From Mangifera indica (taxonomy: Eukaryota > Streptophyta > Magnoliopsida > Sapindales > Anacardiaceae), in contig NC_058141.1 of assembly GCF_011075055.1 (NCBI RefSeq), positions 14,703,639-14,767,638 on the forward strand: a DNA stretch of 64,000 nt, read 5' to 3'. Shown piece by piece: positions 50,201 through 62,795 of this stretch. Every line of letters begins with the position of its first letter. Position 1 is the first letter of the stretch. Under the pieces are notes generated by a model. It was not told the origin of the DNA and made no database searches. It was given only the letters and a program-made list of their open reading frames with translations. A program made the position numbers and the translations under genes.

Positions 50201-53200
50201 AAGTCCCCAGTTGACTCAACCTCAACACTTTTCTGAATCTGTGCTCCACCATGCAAAGTACTTTGGTCATCCTGATAAGAACTAGTATCCCCACTCGAGG
50301 CATCTGTTTTAGTGGGCACTTGTAAACTCCCACCAGCTCCAGCACTAAACGGACTGATAATCCTCTGTCTGGAAGCAGTGCGCATGCGTTTTGTTGGAAT
50401 TGGGCCAACATTAAGATTACTGGCAGGCCTTTTTCCAATTGACATGCTCTGTTGGAAACCCACAATGCCATGTCCATAAGGCATGCTCTTCCGTTTTTTC
50501 TGGGAAAACTTTGATGACTTGCTACCTTCGAAGGTGCCCGGCAAATAATAAGCACTCGTTTCACCCTCTTCTTCATCATATCCAACGTTATGATAGCCCA
50601 ACTCTATATTTGAGCAAGAACTTATTAGCACAAAACACAAGTTCAATCAGCAAGGAACTTACAAAACAAATTGCCCAGGCATTACCTGCCATAGCATCAT
50701 ACATAGATGTGTCAACTTCCTCTTGCATGCTACTGCCAGTTTTCTGAGGGAAAAATAATTTAATGAATAAACAAAACACCAACATAACCCGATTATGTAC
50801 TAGCAGCAATCAACTTTTGCAAAACAGCCATGAAAAATATTCATAATAGTCTATTAAACAGTAGAAGGTAGAACAATATACTCTACAACAGGAGAGGGAA
50901 CAGTTGCAGAGTTATCAGCAAATTGCATGAGGGCCTGTCCACTAGAAAATATCATTCCTTATTGTTCAACCTTCTTTTATTGACATCCTTAGTTTCTAAC
51001 TCAGTAATTAATTGTTCCTCAATTCATTTAATATTCTATTCACAGTTAAGAAGGGATAAGCAGACTCAAAGCATGCTTGCACAGATATATTTACCTCACA
51101 CTGAGCTAAATGAGATTCAATAGACTTTCTATAAGTCTCCATTGCACCTGAGGAAACTGCATAGAATAGACTTTCCTGAAAAATAAAAAAGACCAATCAG
51201 AAACAAATATTTCATGGACACACTTGTAAATTAACTCAGGTAGAAAATTGAACCAAACCAACCCACCATTTAGGCAGTTCAGGCCCAAGACCAGCCAACC
51301 CAATCAGCTGGGCCTGGCAGGACCTAAACACCCAACCAATTGGGTCTATCAAAAGACCTATTGCAGTGGACTTGCTAAGAAGTGCATGGCACCCTCTTAG
51401 AAGACTTTTCAAGGACATGAAGCTATTACAAACAGAACATAAAGCAGGTGCATCAAAAAGGCCTATCTAAGATAATTCACAGAATCACTTATTCCAGTGA
51501 TCAAAAGACAGAGATGAATGAGTCACCCAGACTATTAATGAAATAAACGAGATATAAAGACATGGTCCATACTTCTGCAAGGTGGTCATCCCAAGACACT
51601 TCCATAATGCCCAAATCTGATATTCTATCAGGAGTTGCTGGAGCTTCTGCTTGAAGAGAAGGGACAGATGAGCTGTGATGTTTCAAAAATCTTACTGCAT
51701 ATCCCTGAATGGCACCTGTTATATTTTTTCTTGGAGACTGTTGATCCAAATCTTTCCTCCCTTCCTGCTCAAAACCACACAACATATCAATAACATATTC
51801 ATGTTGCTTATAAATTAAAGCCACATACTTTATGTTTAAAACAGCCAAAAGTAATTGCAATCCATATCATTAAATCAATCAAAAGTCACTACAGAAAAGA
51901 TTCAAGTATATAACCACCATGTCAAGTTCTCCAATCTTGTCCTCAGAAAATTTATTCTCATCAACTTTTGTTGATCCATGCCAGCTCTTTTTCTGGACAC
52001 TTGGATCATCACTATTTAGCAGCACCTCAGCTGAATGCCAGAACTGCATGACAGCCTTTGCAATGGTGAGAGCTACTTTTTTGAGTTTCCATCGTTGATT
52101 TTGTTCTTCAGATCTCAGCCGAGAAGTAAACGCAACCCGACAACATATTTGGGCAGCAGCAGTCATCTTCCAAAGACGCTCCTATGAAGAAATAACGAAA
52201 TAGAGCAAAATTTTCCAGCAGATATCAGAAACCGCATTCGTAATGACTACTGATATAGAAATCAACTTGTAACATCCGAATATGAATAAAACATCAGAGG
52301 AAAAATGACCTACGAGAAACAGGAAAAGAGACAATTTATTCAGACCTGAGCAAAATCATTTGCCAACCATGCCATTTCCTCAAGGACAAAGTCCCAGTGA
52401 GATTTTCGGCGACTCTCAGAGGTCCAGGAACCCACAGATAACTCAGCAATTCTCTTCCGCTTAGCCTGCTTATAATATTGTATCAAAGCATAAAAGCATT
52501 GAGACCAAGGAAAAAGAGACAACTAGGAGGCCATAAATAAAAGGAGAATGAAAGATTTTCTTTTTCCTTAAAGAAAGTAAAATTTTGACTTTTAGAAAAT
52601 AAACTCAAGTCCAAAAGAAGATAACAAGATAACCTCTATAATCCGAGCCTCTTCCAAGATTGAGTCCTCATGAGCCTTATCTGCCAATTTACGAGAGTTA
52701 CCAGATTCAGTTTGCACATCGGGGGCATCAGCAGAATTTCTCTCGGTGAAATTTTTCGGTGGCTCACAAATAGAGATATCCATGGGACCCTGAGATCTGT
52801 TGGTGCAGAGGTTTGCCCTGTCAATGTTGGAATCAGTATTCAACACATTACCCAAAGTTTGATCAGTATTTGTCTTGGTATTGTCATTTTTTTGCACTCC
52901 CTCAATCTTGGAAGTAAACTTCACCTCATAATTCAAGTCTGATCCACTTTCATTAGTTTCTTCCTCAACTTTGACAATAGAACTGCTCCCACTCTGATCT
53001 TTATACACGGAATTCTGATTAGCACTCATGACAGAACTGTTTTTTGCAATCTTGTTCTCATTTTTGTCCATTATCTCACATCCTGCTGAATTTCTTGTCT
53101 CTTCCAATTGTGGAATTTTTTCCATCAGAATTCCATTAGAATCAAAATCTTTTGGATTAATGCATGCATCACTATCAATATTTACATCCAAGTTTAGGCT

Positions 53201-54701
53201 GTTCTGGGTGCCAGATGATTCTGAATCTAATCTTGTACCAATTACAGCAGTGTTATTTTGGCCATCATTTGATATCAATTTCCTATCCCTATCTTGATCA
53301 CCAAACCCATTCCGCCAAACAACACAACTTTCATTCTCAGCGTCTCCTGTGGCTGCAGAATGCTGACATTCAACTCCTGTTGAAACTATCTCTTCCTTTC
53401 CTCCAACAAGATTAGGCTCCCCAGCAGCCACCTCATTGGGCGTTTGCTGAGCATCAACTTGTGTAGAATGATTAAGTTGGTCATTTATCAAGCTTTTCGG
53501 AACTGTACCATCAAAATTATCTTCAGGCAAACTAACTTTGGGGTTTGTTGATACTGCTGGACTCTGCGTGCTATCTAACTCCATATTTAATTGATTGTCG
53601 AAAGTTACAATCTTAGGTACCACATCACCATTGGAAGTTACTGACTTTGGGTCAGAAGTAAGAATTATATGCCGCTCCTTTTGGTTGTTTGAATCAGATA
53701 TTGATCCCTTTCCATCCCTTGAAACCCCACGAACAGTTAAAGAAGATCCATGCCCAGCACGAGCCTGGACTATATCATTCGAACTTGATCGAGCACTGTC
53801 ACGATTTATTTTGGACCTGTTCCTGCGAGCATATGGGCGAAAAATAGCAGAATCTTCAGATTCCTTAGCATTTTGAGTCCCATCCATCTGGAAAGATTGT
53901 TCTGATGGAACAACACTATTCTTTTTAGCAGGATGTAAAGAGTGCCTTTCGCCTTCAAGTAACTCATTTTCACCATCAAAAAGTAAGAGATTATCAGCAC
54001 TATTGGGTTCACAAATGGTAGGAACCCCTGGCCTACCACTACTTTCCACAGAATCACCATGAGGTGAGGCAGTCAATGCAAAACTACCTTTTGCTTCACT
54101 GTTATAACAATAAAAAGGAGGGTGAAGCATTAGACTCTCAATTAGACACAATGTGCTAATGCAAAATAGCCAAAAACAATATACCTGGTCACAAAATGTT
54201 CTGCTAGCTGATCAGTAAGTGAAGTTGACTGGACACTAACAGACACTGCATTCCCAAATTTAAAATCCAAAGGGTTGCCACCCTGCAAGAAAAAAGAGTT
54301 TAAATGCTGAATTTTTTATTTCTCTTTTTTTTTTTAGGAATAATGTGATTTCCAATTACACAAAGCATTTGAAAATAGCAAGACCAAGATCCAACTACCA
54401 TACTTTCTCAAGAAATTCTAGCTCTCTTCTTCTCTCCTCACGGACATCATACTCCTGGCTGTTAATGGCAAAAGAAAATCTCCTTATCTTTACATTTGAC
54501 AACAATACACTAATTAAGCATACATTAAAAGGAACAAAAATACAAATGGCAGTGTTACCGAAGCTCTGCTTGAGCCTTCGCAATTGCAGCTCGACATGGA
54601 GAGGTTTTGACACCAATACCTACTCCACCGTCAACAACTCCTCCCATGGAATCAACCTCAGCATTTACTAGGATAGCAGCTCCTGATCCACATCCATGCA
54701 T
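42861..54701 (-). CDS. EAF1-like chromatin-modification protein (NuA4 scaffold; HSA and SANT domains)
   Basis: Twenty-one coding exons on the minus strand give about 2025 residues. Coding order: 54701-54559, 54458-54404, 54282-54185, 54098-52634, 52465-52346, 52181-51918, 51764-51573, 51175-51095, 50743-50686, 50603-50128, 49957-49904, 49239-49182, 49097-48901, 48803-48750, 48653-48573, 48419-48282, 48150-48034, 47482-47382, 47252-47040, 46949-46568 and 44591-42861. The start MHGCGSGAAILVNAEVDSMG fits plant EAF1. An HSA domain (about 588-660, WDFVLEEMAWLANDFAQERL) would bind actin-related proteins. A SANT domain (about 1096-1150, PWSSFEDQALVVLVHDMGPN) and a Gln-rich C-terminal third with a 10-Gln run follow. 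It is the scaffold of the NuA4 H4/H2A acetyltransferase complex. The exon boundary near 51764/51918 could shift by a codon or two. Confidence 0.93.
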
Positions 54702-54753
54702 CCCTACCTTGATAGCTACAAGCTCAACTTTCCCATCAATTAGGATACAGATT

Positions 54754-57280
54754 CCTGAACCCACAAAAAAAAAAAAAAAACTGTAAGAAAAGTCTCATAA
54801 GAATGGACAGGCTAAAAGAATAACTGTCATAATGAAAATAAATTTCTCCTTAAATCAATAACTAACAAATTTATCAGCCACAGAACATTGAAAAGTCTGC
54901 GGTTCATGAGCATAATAAACTTCACCCTCATCCTTTAACTTTTTTACTTTTCATAAACAAAAATCCCTTCACATATCTTATGGATTTAATGGTTTCTAGA
55001 CTACTTACTATCAAAACCCTAAGAGGAGTTGAACCCTCGCCCTCTTTAAGTGAAAGTAGGGCCCAAACCTGTCAATGCAACCCTTAGGGTTGGCTGTCTT
55101 TGATTGATGATTCAAGAGAAGTTCACATAATTGGAAAGAGAACATTGACTAACAAGTTAAACCATGGAACTGGATAAATGTAAAAGGAAAACAGAATTAA
55201 AAGCATTGATAAAAGCACCTAATATGTGAAACATTATATTACCAAATTCTAAATTCCAAGTACACTAAGAGTGGACAATAATAAAGACAAATAAAATGTA
55301 TATTAAGAGTAAAAAAAATCCATCCAACATCACTGTGTCAATTAATCTATCTTGAATAAATTGATTTAGATCAATGTATTATTAATCTCCAAGCAAAGCA
55401 AAGACATCTGAAAGTCCATACAGTAAAATTTTAAAAGAAAGAAGTGCTAGTAATGTGTTTAACAATCTTCATATAAGCTTTCTCAATATCAATTATATAA
55501 TAAGGGTTTCTCATGTCTAAATTAAATACATAATTGTCAAATTTCCAAGCAAAACTATTGGAAAAATCCAGTAAATTAGCTAAAAGATAACCCAATGTAT
55601 TAAAGGAGTATGCTGAACAAAAGAAAATTTGCATTACCAAGGCACATGTTGGAAGATATGATTCATTTCAAGTTTTGATAGTACTGATTGAATTCAGTAG
55701 ATTAGGAAAAGAATTATCGAAATATTATATTTCCTTTTTTCTTTAATTTATTTTCTTTTGTATAGATTGTATTTCCTTAAATTTTTATAACATCTTTGAA
55801 TAAATTCCCTTAAAGAATTAATTGACAGCATGGAAGAAATTATTCAAACCGGAAACCTTCGTTTCATGGTATCAGAGCCCATTGATCCAAAACCCTTTTA
55901 AGCATAGTGGGGTGAGCTGAAAGAAGTCAAACCCTTCAGTTAAACCCCAAGTGGACCCAAGGGCTAACTAAGAAGAGCTAGACCCTATTTCAGGCTAAGC
56001 CAATAATAGTCAAATCCAAGTTTAAATGGGCCACCCCATGTATGACAAGTGTCAATTGGTAGCTTAGTTGCAATTGAGGGAAAGTGTTGGAATATATATG
56101 TCTCACATTAGGAAGAAAAATAAAAATGAAAGGGTATATAATGTAATGGATATCCAAGTTAGATTGACTTAAATAATTTAACAATTGGCATCCAAAACAC
56201 ATTAAAGTCCATAATTAATAAAGATGTTGATCCACACTCCAAGTTTAAAGGGCCCTAGATATTCAACACCGTGTCTATTGATAACTGCGTAACTGAGTTT
56301 CAATATTTAAAGAAAAATAAGAAATAGATGGAAAGCTCGTATGAAGAGAAAGTTTTGCCCAAACTTGTTTCTTTATTTCATGGCACTAAGTTGTAGGGAG
56401 ACATTAAGAGGCTTTCACCTCTATTTTTCTAACCCTATTTTACACAACATGTCCCATTGCTGTATGCACAGAACAGTTTTACATCTCTTTTTCCACCATT
56501 ATAGAGCTTAATTTAGTTTTCATTCAATATATAAACACCTAATGACTTATGCCGGTGGTTAGCCTCAATATAAAGATACTAACAGACAGTGGCAGCACAG
56601 TTATCACCAGATGGTTATAGCTAAGATTAGAAAATGGCATAAAACTTGATGGCCAAGAAAAGTCTTTAGCACCAAACTACATGTTGTAACTAAACATGGA
56701 AGTAAAATTTAAAAGTGAAAGTTCAACAAAGGAAATGCATTTTTGAATTCATAAATGAGAGCAAACAAATCAATGTGAAATAATAGCAACTCACGATTGC
56801 ACAACTACATACACTTCATAGTGAACAGATGCAGGTAATAAGCGGCAAATCCTGTAAGATGCTCAGCACGAACAATTCTCCTCAAATTCTCTAATGGGAA
56901 CCTTCAAATAACCACAGGAAAGTAAAACAACACTTGCTTACCCAAAAAAATACATCTAACATGTTTCCCCATGTATGCAGCACAAATTTTAGCATTAAAC
57001 TCTGGATAAACGAAAGCATGCATCTAAAATAACAAGCATTCAATCAGAAACACGTCCCACAAACGAATTCGCATCCATTGAACACCCAAAAAAACCCTAA
57101 ACGAAATGAATTCAGCAAAATGCACAAAATTGCATGTGAGTAAATTCTAGGGTTTGTAAAATCACAGTGAAATAGAAGAAAAATAACCTGAATTGATAAC
57201 TTAATGACAAAAACTTTAGCCAGGGCACAGCAGTGAGTGGACCTGAGAAGCCAGACACACTGCCCTCTCACCTAGGGTTT
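54754..57280 (-). other. EAF1 5'-UTR intron, leader and promoter-proximal region
   Basis: A CAG acceptor after a T-run (54755-54770) marks the start of the exon that carries the EAF1 ATG at 54701. The first, non-coding exon probably lies near 57190-57470, so the leader intron is about 2.4 kb. It contains a TRIM-like retroelement (55647 onward). No coding exon is seen in it. Confidence 0.5.
55647..56290 (+). mobile_element. TRIM-like LTR retroelement remnant in the EAF1 leader intron
   Basis: A TG...CA bounded stretch (55647-55866, about 220 bases) starts TGTTGGAAGATATG. It is followed at once by TGGTATCAGAGC (55867-55878), the classic primer-binding site complementary to initiator tRNA-Met. 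A short internal part without ORFs ends in a purine tract (CAATTGAGGGAAAG, 56071-56084). After it comes a second TGTTGGAATATATATGTCTC start (56085). This is the layout of a terminal-repeat retrotransposon in miniature. The two LTR-like parts share only their first bases, so the element is chimeric, diverged or partly deleted. Its right end is approximate. Confidence 0.6.
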
Positions 57281-57535
57281 TCAAAATAAACAATCAAATA
57301 CGACACGGATTTGCCCTAAAAGACAACACGTCGTTGCAAATGTAAGCCATGATTAGAACGACGTGGTGCCCGTCTCTCTATAATACAAGTGATTTTGTAT
57401 TTCTAATTTCTAATTCTATTCGAATTTCGTTCCTGTTCTCTTCTTTCTTTCTCTATCTATCTCTGTGCCTGGGTATGGTTTTTGTTTCGAAAGCAGTCTG
57501 CGAGGTCTCTCTCTGCGATTGATTATGGGCCGGAT

Positions 57536-57592
57536 TGGGTTTGGGAAGAAGACGAAGTAGAGGGCTTTACAGAATTTGGTCCATTTTGGGCC
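57536..57592 (-). promoter_or_regulatory. Site II-type motifs upstream of EAF1
   Basis: TGGGCC occurs at 57536-57541 and 57587-57592, just upstream of the presumed EAF1 transcription start. Such GGCCCA/TGGGCC elements are common in promoters of plant housekeeping genes. Their use here is inferred. Confidence 0.45.
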
Positions 57593-57599
57593 TGTTTTC

Positions 57600-59621
57600 T
57601 TATAAACAATTTGTAAAATTAGGTAATTAACAATTTAATTCTTCTAAAATACATAAATATTTCTAAAAAAAATTGAAATAATTGTTGCATCATAAACCAA
57701 TCATATATACATTCTCCAAGTCCAACCGTCCCACCAAGTAGTAAAATATTAATATTAATTCATTTTTAAACAATAATTAAAAGAAAATAACAAATTGATG
57801 TAACGTGTCTTTTAATTATTAACACCAAAATTGGCCAATCAAATTTAGAGAGCGCCTATGATCTATCGAAATTACCAAGTATGGTTAATTGGAAAACAGG
57901 GCTGAATGCTCGTGCGGCATGAAAATTCAAAAACTACACAAACTGCCACTGCCTCTGCCAGCCTCTATTTTTGACTGCTTCATCCGGGACCCGCCAATTT
58001 GCTTTTGTTGCTATTCTTTTTTATTCTGAAACCACTGTTGGATTTTTTTGGTACGTGATTTATTTATGAGAATTAATTTAAGTATAAATAATAATTTATT
58101 ATAATTTAATTTAATTATTTTAAATTAAATATAAAATATTATTTAATTATATAATAATAAATTCTTATTGAATTTTAAAAATAATACTCATCATAATTAT
58201 ATCACTTTTTTTTATAAGAATTTAAATCGGTTTAAGTTATCTTATAATATTTAAAATATTATCTGTTTTTTTATACAGAGTTTATCATAGTTTTGTTTCT
58301 GAATTTTATAATTTAAAATGCATCTTAAAATTTAAAAAGTTCATAGGTTATTTAATTAATCAAATTTTTTCATTCTCAAGTGATATAAGATATACAGATA
58401 TATCTAATATTTTTTTCGTATTTTATCAATATGAGATTTATCTAAAGGTATTACATATATTTCATGTGTTATAGTGTCAAGGTTACGGAACTTAAGATTG
58501 TAATAGTACTTAGGTAAATATATAAGCAATTCTTTGGGTGAATCTTTCAAATTTTAATTTATTCAAAGTTCGGTCTTGGCACGTCATATTTATGTGTATG
58601 AAAGGTTTATCTTATATCAATCTCATATCAACTTTATGTGCACTTAATTCAACATAAATTGTATCTTCAAACTCAAAATCTTTGATCAAAATATTATTTA
58701 CTGTTGCCATTTGATCCAAAGCATCCCAAGTCAGAGTATTGTCCTTTGGTCTATTAACTCATTTTTTAATTATCAACAACTTTATACCATAAACTTTTGA
58801 AAGATCTTTCAAATCAATACCAGTGTTCACATTAAACTCTTCTTTTTGATCTTTTATAGTTGTGAAAATTTCACATTGATTAGAAATTATGAACAATATT
58901 AATCATATTTACATGTGGTGGAAGGTTGAACAGTATATTATTATTTGAAAATCTTTTAAAAAATTTTACCTTAATTTCGTTACGGTTAATTGTTATATAA
59001 AAATGTGTTATTTGTATTATCATCTTAGTTAAAGGATAACACATTTGATATCATGATCATTTAAAATCTCGTAAAACAATCCAATGATACAATTTTTAAC
59101 CTTTATTGTTATGTAGATGTAATTCTATTTTGAAAATTTTATGATATGTGATGTTACCGAAAATCTGGATGGAAATGAATCAAAGGGACTAAGGTATACA
59201 AAATATTTGACCAACCATATAAAAGATATTATTTCATTTTCTTGACTATATCTGTATAATAATTAATGTGTTGCCTAAAATTGAACACGCTCTCCCTAGT
59301 TTGTATAATTTGGTTAATCCTGCAGGTTCAGAAATTTTCCTCCGAAAATAAATGCTAATTCCTTGCTTACTAGAACTTCTGTAAATGCTTGATATTTTAA
59401 AAGCTTCCTTGTTCAATTCTTTCGTTTGCTTAATTTAGGTGGAATGGAGAAGTAATACACACCCTTCAAAAAGAGAATTAAAAAGACAAGGTTACTTCAT
59501 TAACCCAAAGAATGTATACATTAATTGTTTATCTGTGATAACATACACAAAAAGAATACAACAAACAAGCATACAATCTACATAGATCTCAGAGATGTTT
59601 GAACTGTGAAAATTCTTCATC
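57600..59621. other. AT-rich spacer with a decayed coding-like segment
   Basis: No intact gene. On the minus strand, about 58888-58612 holds one frame of roughly 90 codons interrupted by a single TGA at 58761-58759 (pieces include KDQKEEFNVNTGIDLKDLSK and DNTLTWDALDQMATVNNILI). I do not recognise the family. 58075-58190 has weak inverted-repeat character. 59480-59621 is probably the PPR gene 3' UTR. Confidence 0.45.
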
Positions 59622-62065
59622 TCAGAAATCGGGCTTATTCATCCCCATTCGAGTCTGTTCTGCTGACTTAATAAGATCTTGGGTCTCCTTCGCATGGCTA
59701 ATCATCCCATTCATTGAATATGCTTTAGCCATAGTTCTATAAGTAATCTTATCAGGCTTACATCCTCTCAGCTCCATCATCTCAAGTACTCCTTTCATCT
59801 CTGCCAAGAGTCCCAGCCTCCCATAAGCATCAACCAAACAATTAAAAAATACAGTATCCAAAGTTACATCCGAATTCTCAATAAACCGCAGGACACCCCC
59901 GATTTTTTCAGGTTTACCGGCTTTTCCATAAGCCCTTACAAGAGAGCAAAATGTGACACAGCTTGGTTTGATTCTCTCGGACCGCATTAGCCGAAATAAG
60001 TATTCCATCTGTTTCAAATCCCCAGCCCTGCCAAATGCATCTATCACAATGTTGTAGGTTACAATGGTCCAAGAATAATGGTATTTCTGCATATACTCCA
60101 TGACAGCACTCATTTTCTCATATTCCGCAGCTTTTCCATATGAATCAAGAAGTATATTGAAAGTATTGATGCTGGGATCGATCCCAGCTCTCTGGAACTT
60201 CTCATAACATTTCTCCATGGTCTCTATCTGACCACTATTGCCAAAGGCTCTGAGTGTGGAGTTCATGGTCCAAACATCAGGCTCACATTCCTCACCAAGC
60301 ATCTTCACAAGTGTGGATTCCATCTCTGCAAACCTTTCAAGGAAATAGGAAGAATGGGTTACCTTTACTCATATAATTGCAACATTTTGCTCCATCTGAT
60401 AGCCAAAAGCACATAAGAAAAGAAAAAGGAGACAAACAATTTTTTCCCATTTCAGTTAAATTGGATAAATTGAATTAAATTATTTTATTGTGGCAAAAGA
60501 GGTTAAGTTGGAGTTGGGTTCAGTGTAGACATGGGTAGTTCATGGAAAAAGCAGAAGTGATGAATGCAATTTATCCACCTTATTGTCTAAGAAAAATAAA
60601 ACTAAATACAGAGATAATCAGCACATGGCAAAGTTATGATGCAACACCATATACATCCCATTACTCTTAGCAAGAAAAAAGAGCATTCAAAACTGTGAAA
60701 TGATTGCGGAAAGATTTACATTTTTGCTTTCCCATAGGCATCAACGAGGGTGTTGTATGTGATGGTGTTGGGTCTGATTCCCTGGGTTTTCATGTCAGAA
60801 AGCAAAGCTTGCACTTCATCAAAGGCAGCAACCTGAAGGCATGATTTAATGAGGATAGAGTATGTGTTGACATCTGGATGACAGTCAGGAGTGCTCTTCA
60901 TCTGCTCAAGGAGGAAAAATGCTTTATCAAATCGAGCACTCCTACCATATGCAGACAAAAGAGCAGTATAGGATTGATGGTTCACAGCACAGCCTTCATC
61001 AACCATGGCTTGAAAAAGCTCATGCGCTTTTTCAGGTTGTTTACATTTCCCAAGCATGACAATTAGCTTTATGTAAACACCAGAGTTAGGCCTGTACCAG
61101 AGCTGCTCACGCAGTAGTTCAAAAACCTGATAACATAAAAAATAACACAATTATGACATAATACACTCATAAAATTATAGAACTCTTCCACTTCAGAAAA
61201 TCAAATTGCTCAGAAAAAATTACAATCTAAGTAGAACATTCCAACAGTCAGGCAAGAAATCTCAACACTTAATTAACAGAAATCAGTGAAACATGGCAAA
61301 CAAATATTGTATATTTGTAAATCCCACTGACTATTCTGATAATGCAGCTGCCAGGTATCCGTTATCCACAAATTGACACGCTGATCATAAATACTCGTCC
61401 AAACTCAATTCAACCAAATCACAAAATATCACCTTAACTGACTAACCATGATAAAAGAAAATTAATAAAAACCTTAAATTCTACCAATTCACTAATTTGT
61501 AAGCCCAATTAAACCGTTTCGTGGTAATTGAAGTAAAAACTGTATCTAAATTACAACTTGGGGAACAAACAGTTATATATCTATATACACACAAAAAAAA
61601 AAAAAACCCGTTTCTGAAAAAAAAAAATTGATATCAAGTACTAAGAGAGAGAACCTTGAGAGCAGACTCCCAACGCAGAGCAGTAATTCTGTCATGAAGA
61701 GCTTCAAGAACAGTCCTGGGTAACAGCCTTTTGGAACTAATTTTTCCCCACTTCTTATCAATGACAGCTTTGGTTGCCTCTCTCCGCAATATGACTGATA
61801 ACGCTTTCTTTGAGGCTATCTTCCTGTTCACTTCCTCTTTTCTCTCTCTTTCCTCTGTTTCCTTCAGCTTCTTTAAATCAACTGTTCCTCTTTTTCGGCT
61901 TTGCTCTGTAACAGCATTGTTAGAAGTGACAGAGGGTGGTTCTTCAATTTCGGGTTTAGATATGGGTAGTGGTATGGATGTTCTTTGAATGGGTTTTATG
62001 TTATTCATGGGCTTCCGGTTAAACGCCGGTGAGTAGGGATAAGTGGAGGAGGAGAGGGAGGCCAT
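59622..62065 (-). CDS. P-class pentatricopeptide repeat protein, predicted chloroplast
   Basis: Three exons: 62065-61655, 61126-60720 and 60333-59622; 509 residues with consistent phase. The N terminus MASLSSSTYPYSPAFNRKPM is Ser-rich and lacks acidic residues, as in plastid transit peptides. It is followed by a charged linker (LKKLKETEERERKEEVNRKI) and then about ten tandem 35-residue PPR motifs of the P class from about residue 138 (for example VNTYSILIKSCLQVAAFDEV, TITYNTLVDAYGKAKMFAEM, VTYNIVIDAFGRAGDLKQME). There is no E or DYW domain, so RNA stabilisation, splicing or translation in the organelle is more likely than editing. An in-frame ATG 19 codons upstream (62122) is possible, but the chosen start gives the better transit peptide. 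Closest Arabidopsis relative from memory: At5g48730. The RNA target is unknown. Confidence 0.95.
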
Positions 62066-62152
62066 GTTGATACGAAATGGTGTATGGTAGTGGAACTCCA
62101 AAACCAGAAAGTCGATAACCATCTAATTCTATGTTATGAGGCTTATTTCTTT

Positions 62153-62192
62153 TGGGCTTTTTCAATAATAAATATTATGAAAACCTTGGGCC
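62153..62192 (-). promoter_or_regulatory. Site II-type motifs upstream of the PPR gene
   Basis: TGGGCT (62153-62158) and TGGGCC (62187-62192) lie about 90-130 bases upstream of the PPR start codon. TGGGCY elements are frequent in promoters of nuclear genes for organelle proteins. The position fits; function is inferred. Confidence 0.45.
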
Positions 62193-62722
62193 ACTCATAA
62201 ACAAACCTTCTTTCTTAACTAGGGGCCTCCCTCATCGATTTGCGTCATCAGTAGTTTTGGATTTGGATGGTTGGATAGAAATTTTGTGAACCTCAATAAG
62301 ATGGAAAATTGAAGGTTTCGGTGGGCTGTGTCATTGAGCCCGATCATCCTTTGAGGTTAAACCCTATTCAGACAAGTGAGAACTATTGAGAAGTCACCAA
62401 TGAGATTTAAATCTAGTTCTCTCATTTGCAGGTACGGCTTTATTTGATTATTCATTCAATGATGTCTGGCTGTTACTGACATCATTCAGAGCGAGCATTA
62501 ATGATTTTGTTCCATGGATTAATAGAATGTACACCATTTTAATCTATTCCATCGTGTTATTATTAGGGAAACACAGAATCCAAATGTACATCATTACTCG
62601 GCCTTCTCACCATGACCTTCTCCTGCGGTCCGCCTTCCAACATAGAAGAACCATGCTAACAAATTACATCTCCATTTTTTCCAGTTACTTCTTATTCGCT
62701 TTCCCTCCACCGCCACCTGCAT

Positions 62723-62795
62723 TCACCCCTCCCTTGGCTGCTGCCTACACCGCCTTTCTATTCTAGCAGCCTTCTCTTGCAAAGCTTTCGCGTCT
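62723..62795 (-). CDS. Possible last exon of an unknown gene extending beyond the right edge
   Basis: On the minus strand a TTTGCAG acceptor (62796 upward) opens a short frame, DAKALQEKAARIERRCRQQP then REG and TGA. It is charged and helical in character. No preceding exon was found between here and the window end, so the gene, if real, has a long intron reaching beyond 64000. I do not recognise the protein. It could be a chance frame. Confidence 0.25.

Noticed and set aside
49900..50646. Separate 248-codon minus-strand gene
   Set aside because: It is an internal EAF1 exon (50603-50128) with intron read-through on both sides; flanking splice sites and phase join it to neighbouring exons.
62527..62766. 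Plus-strand 79-codon frame with a Pro-rich end
   Set aside because: Hydrophobic start then low-complexity Pro/Ala; it lies antisense to the terminal-exon candidate and has no homology I can recall.
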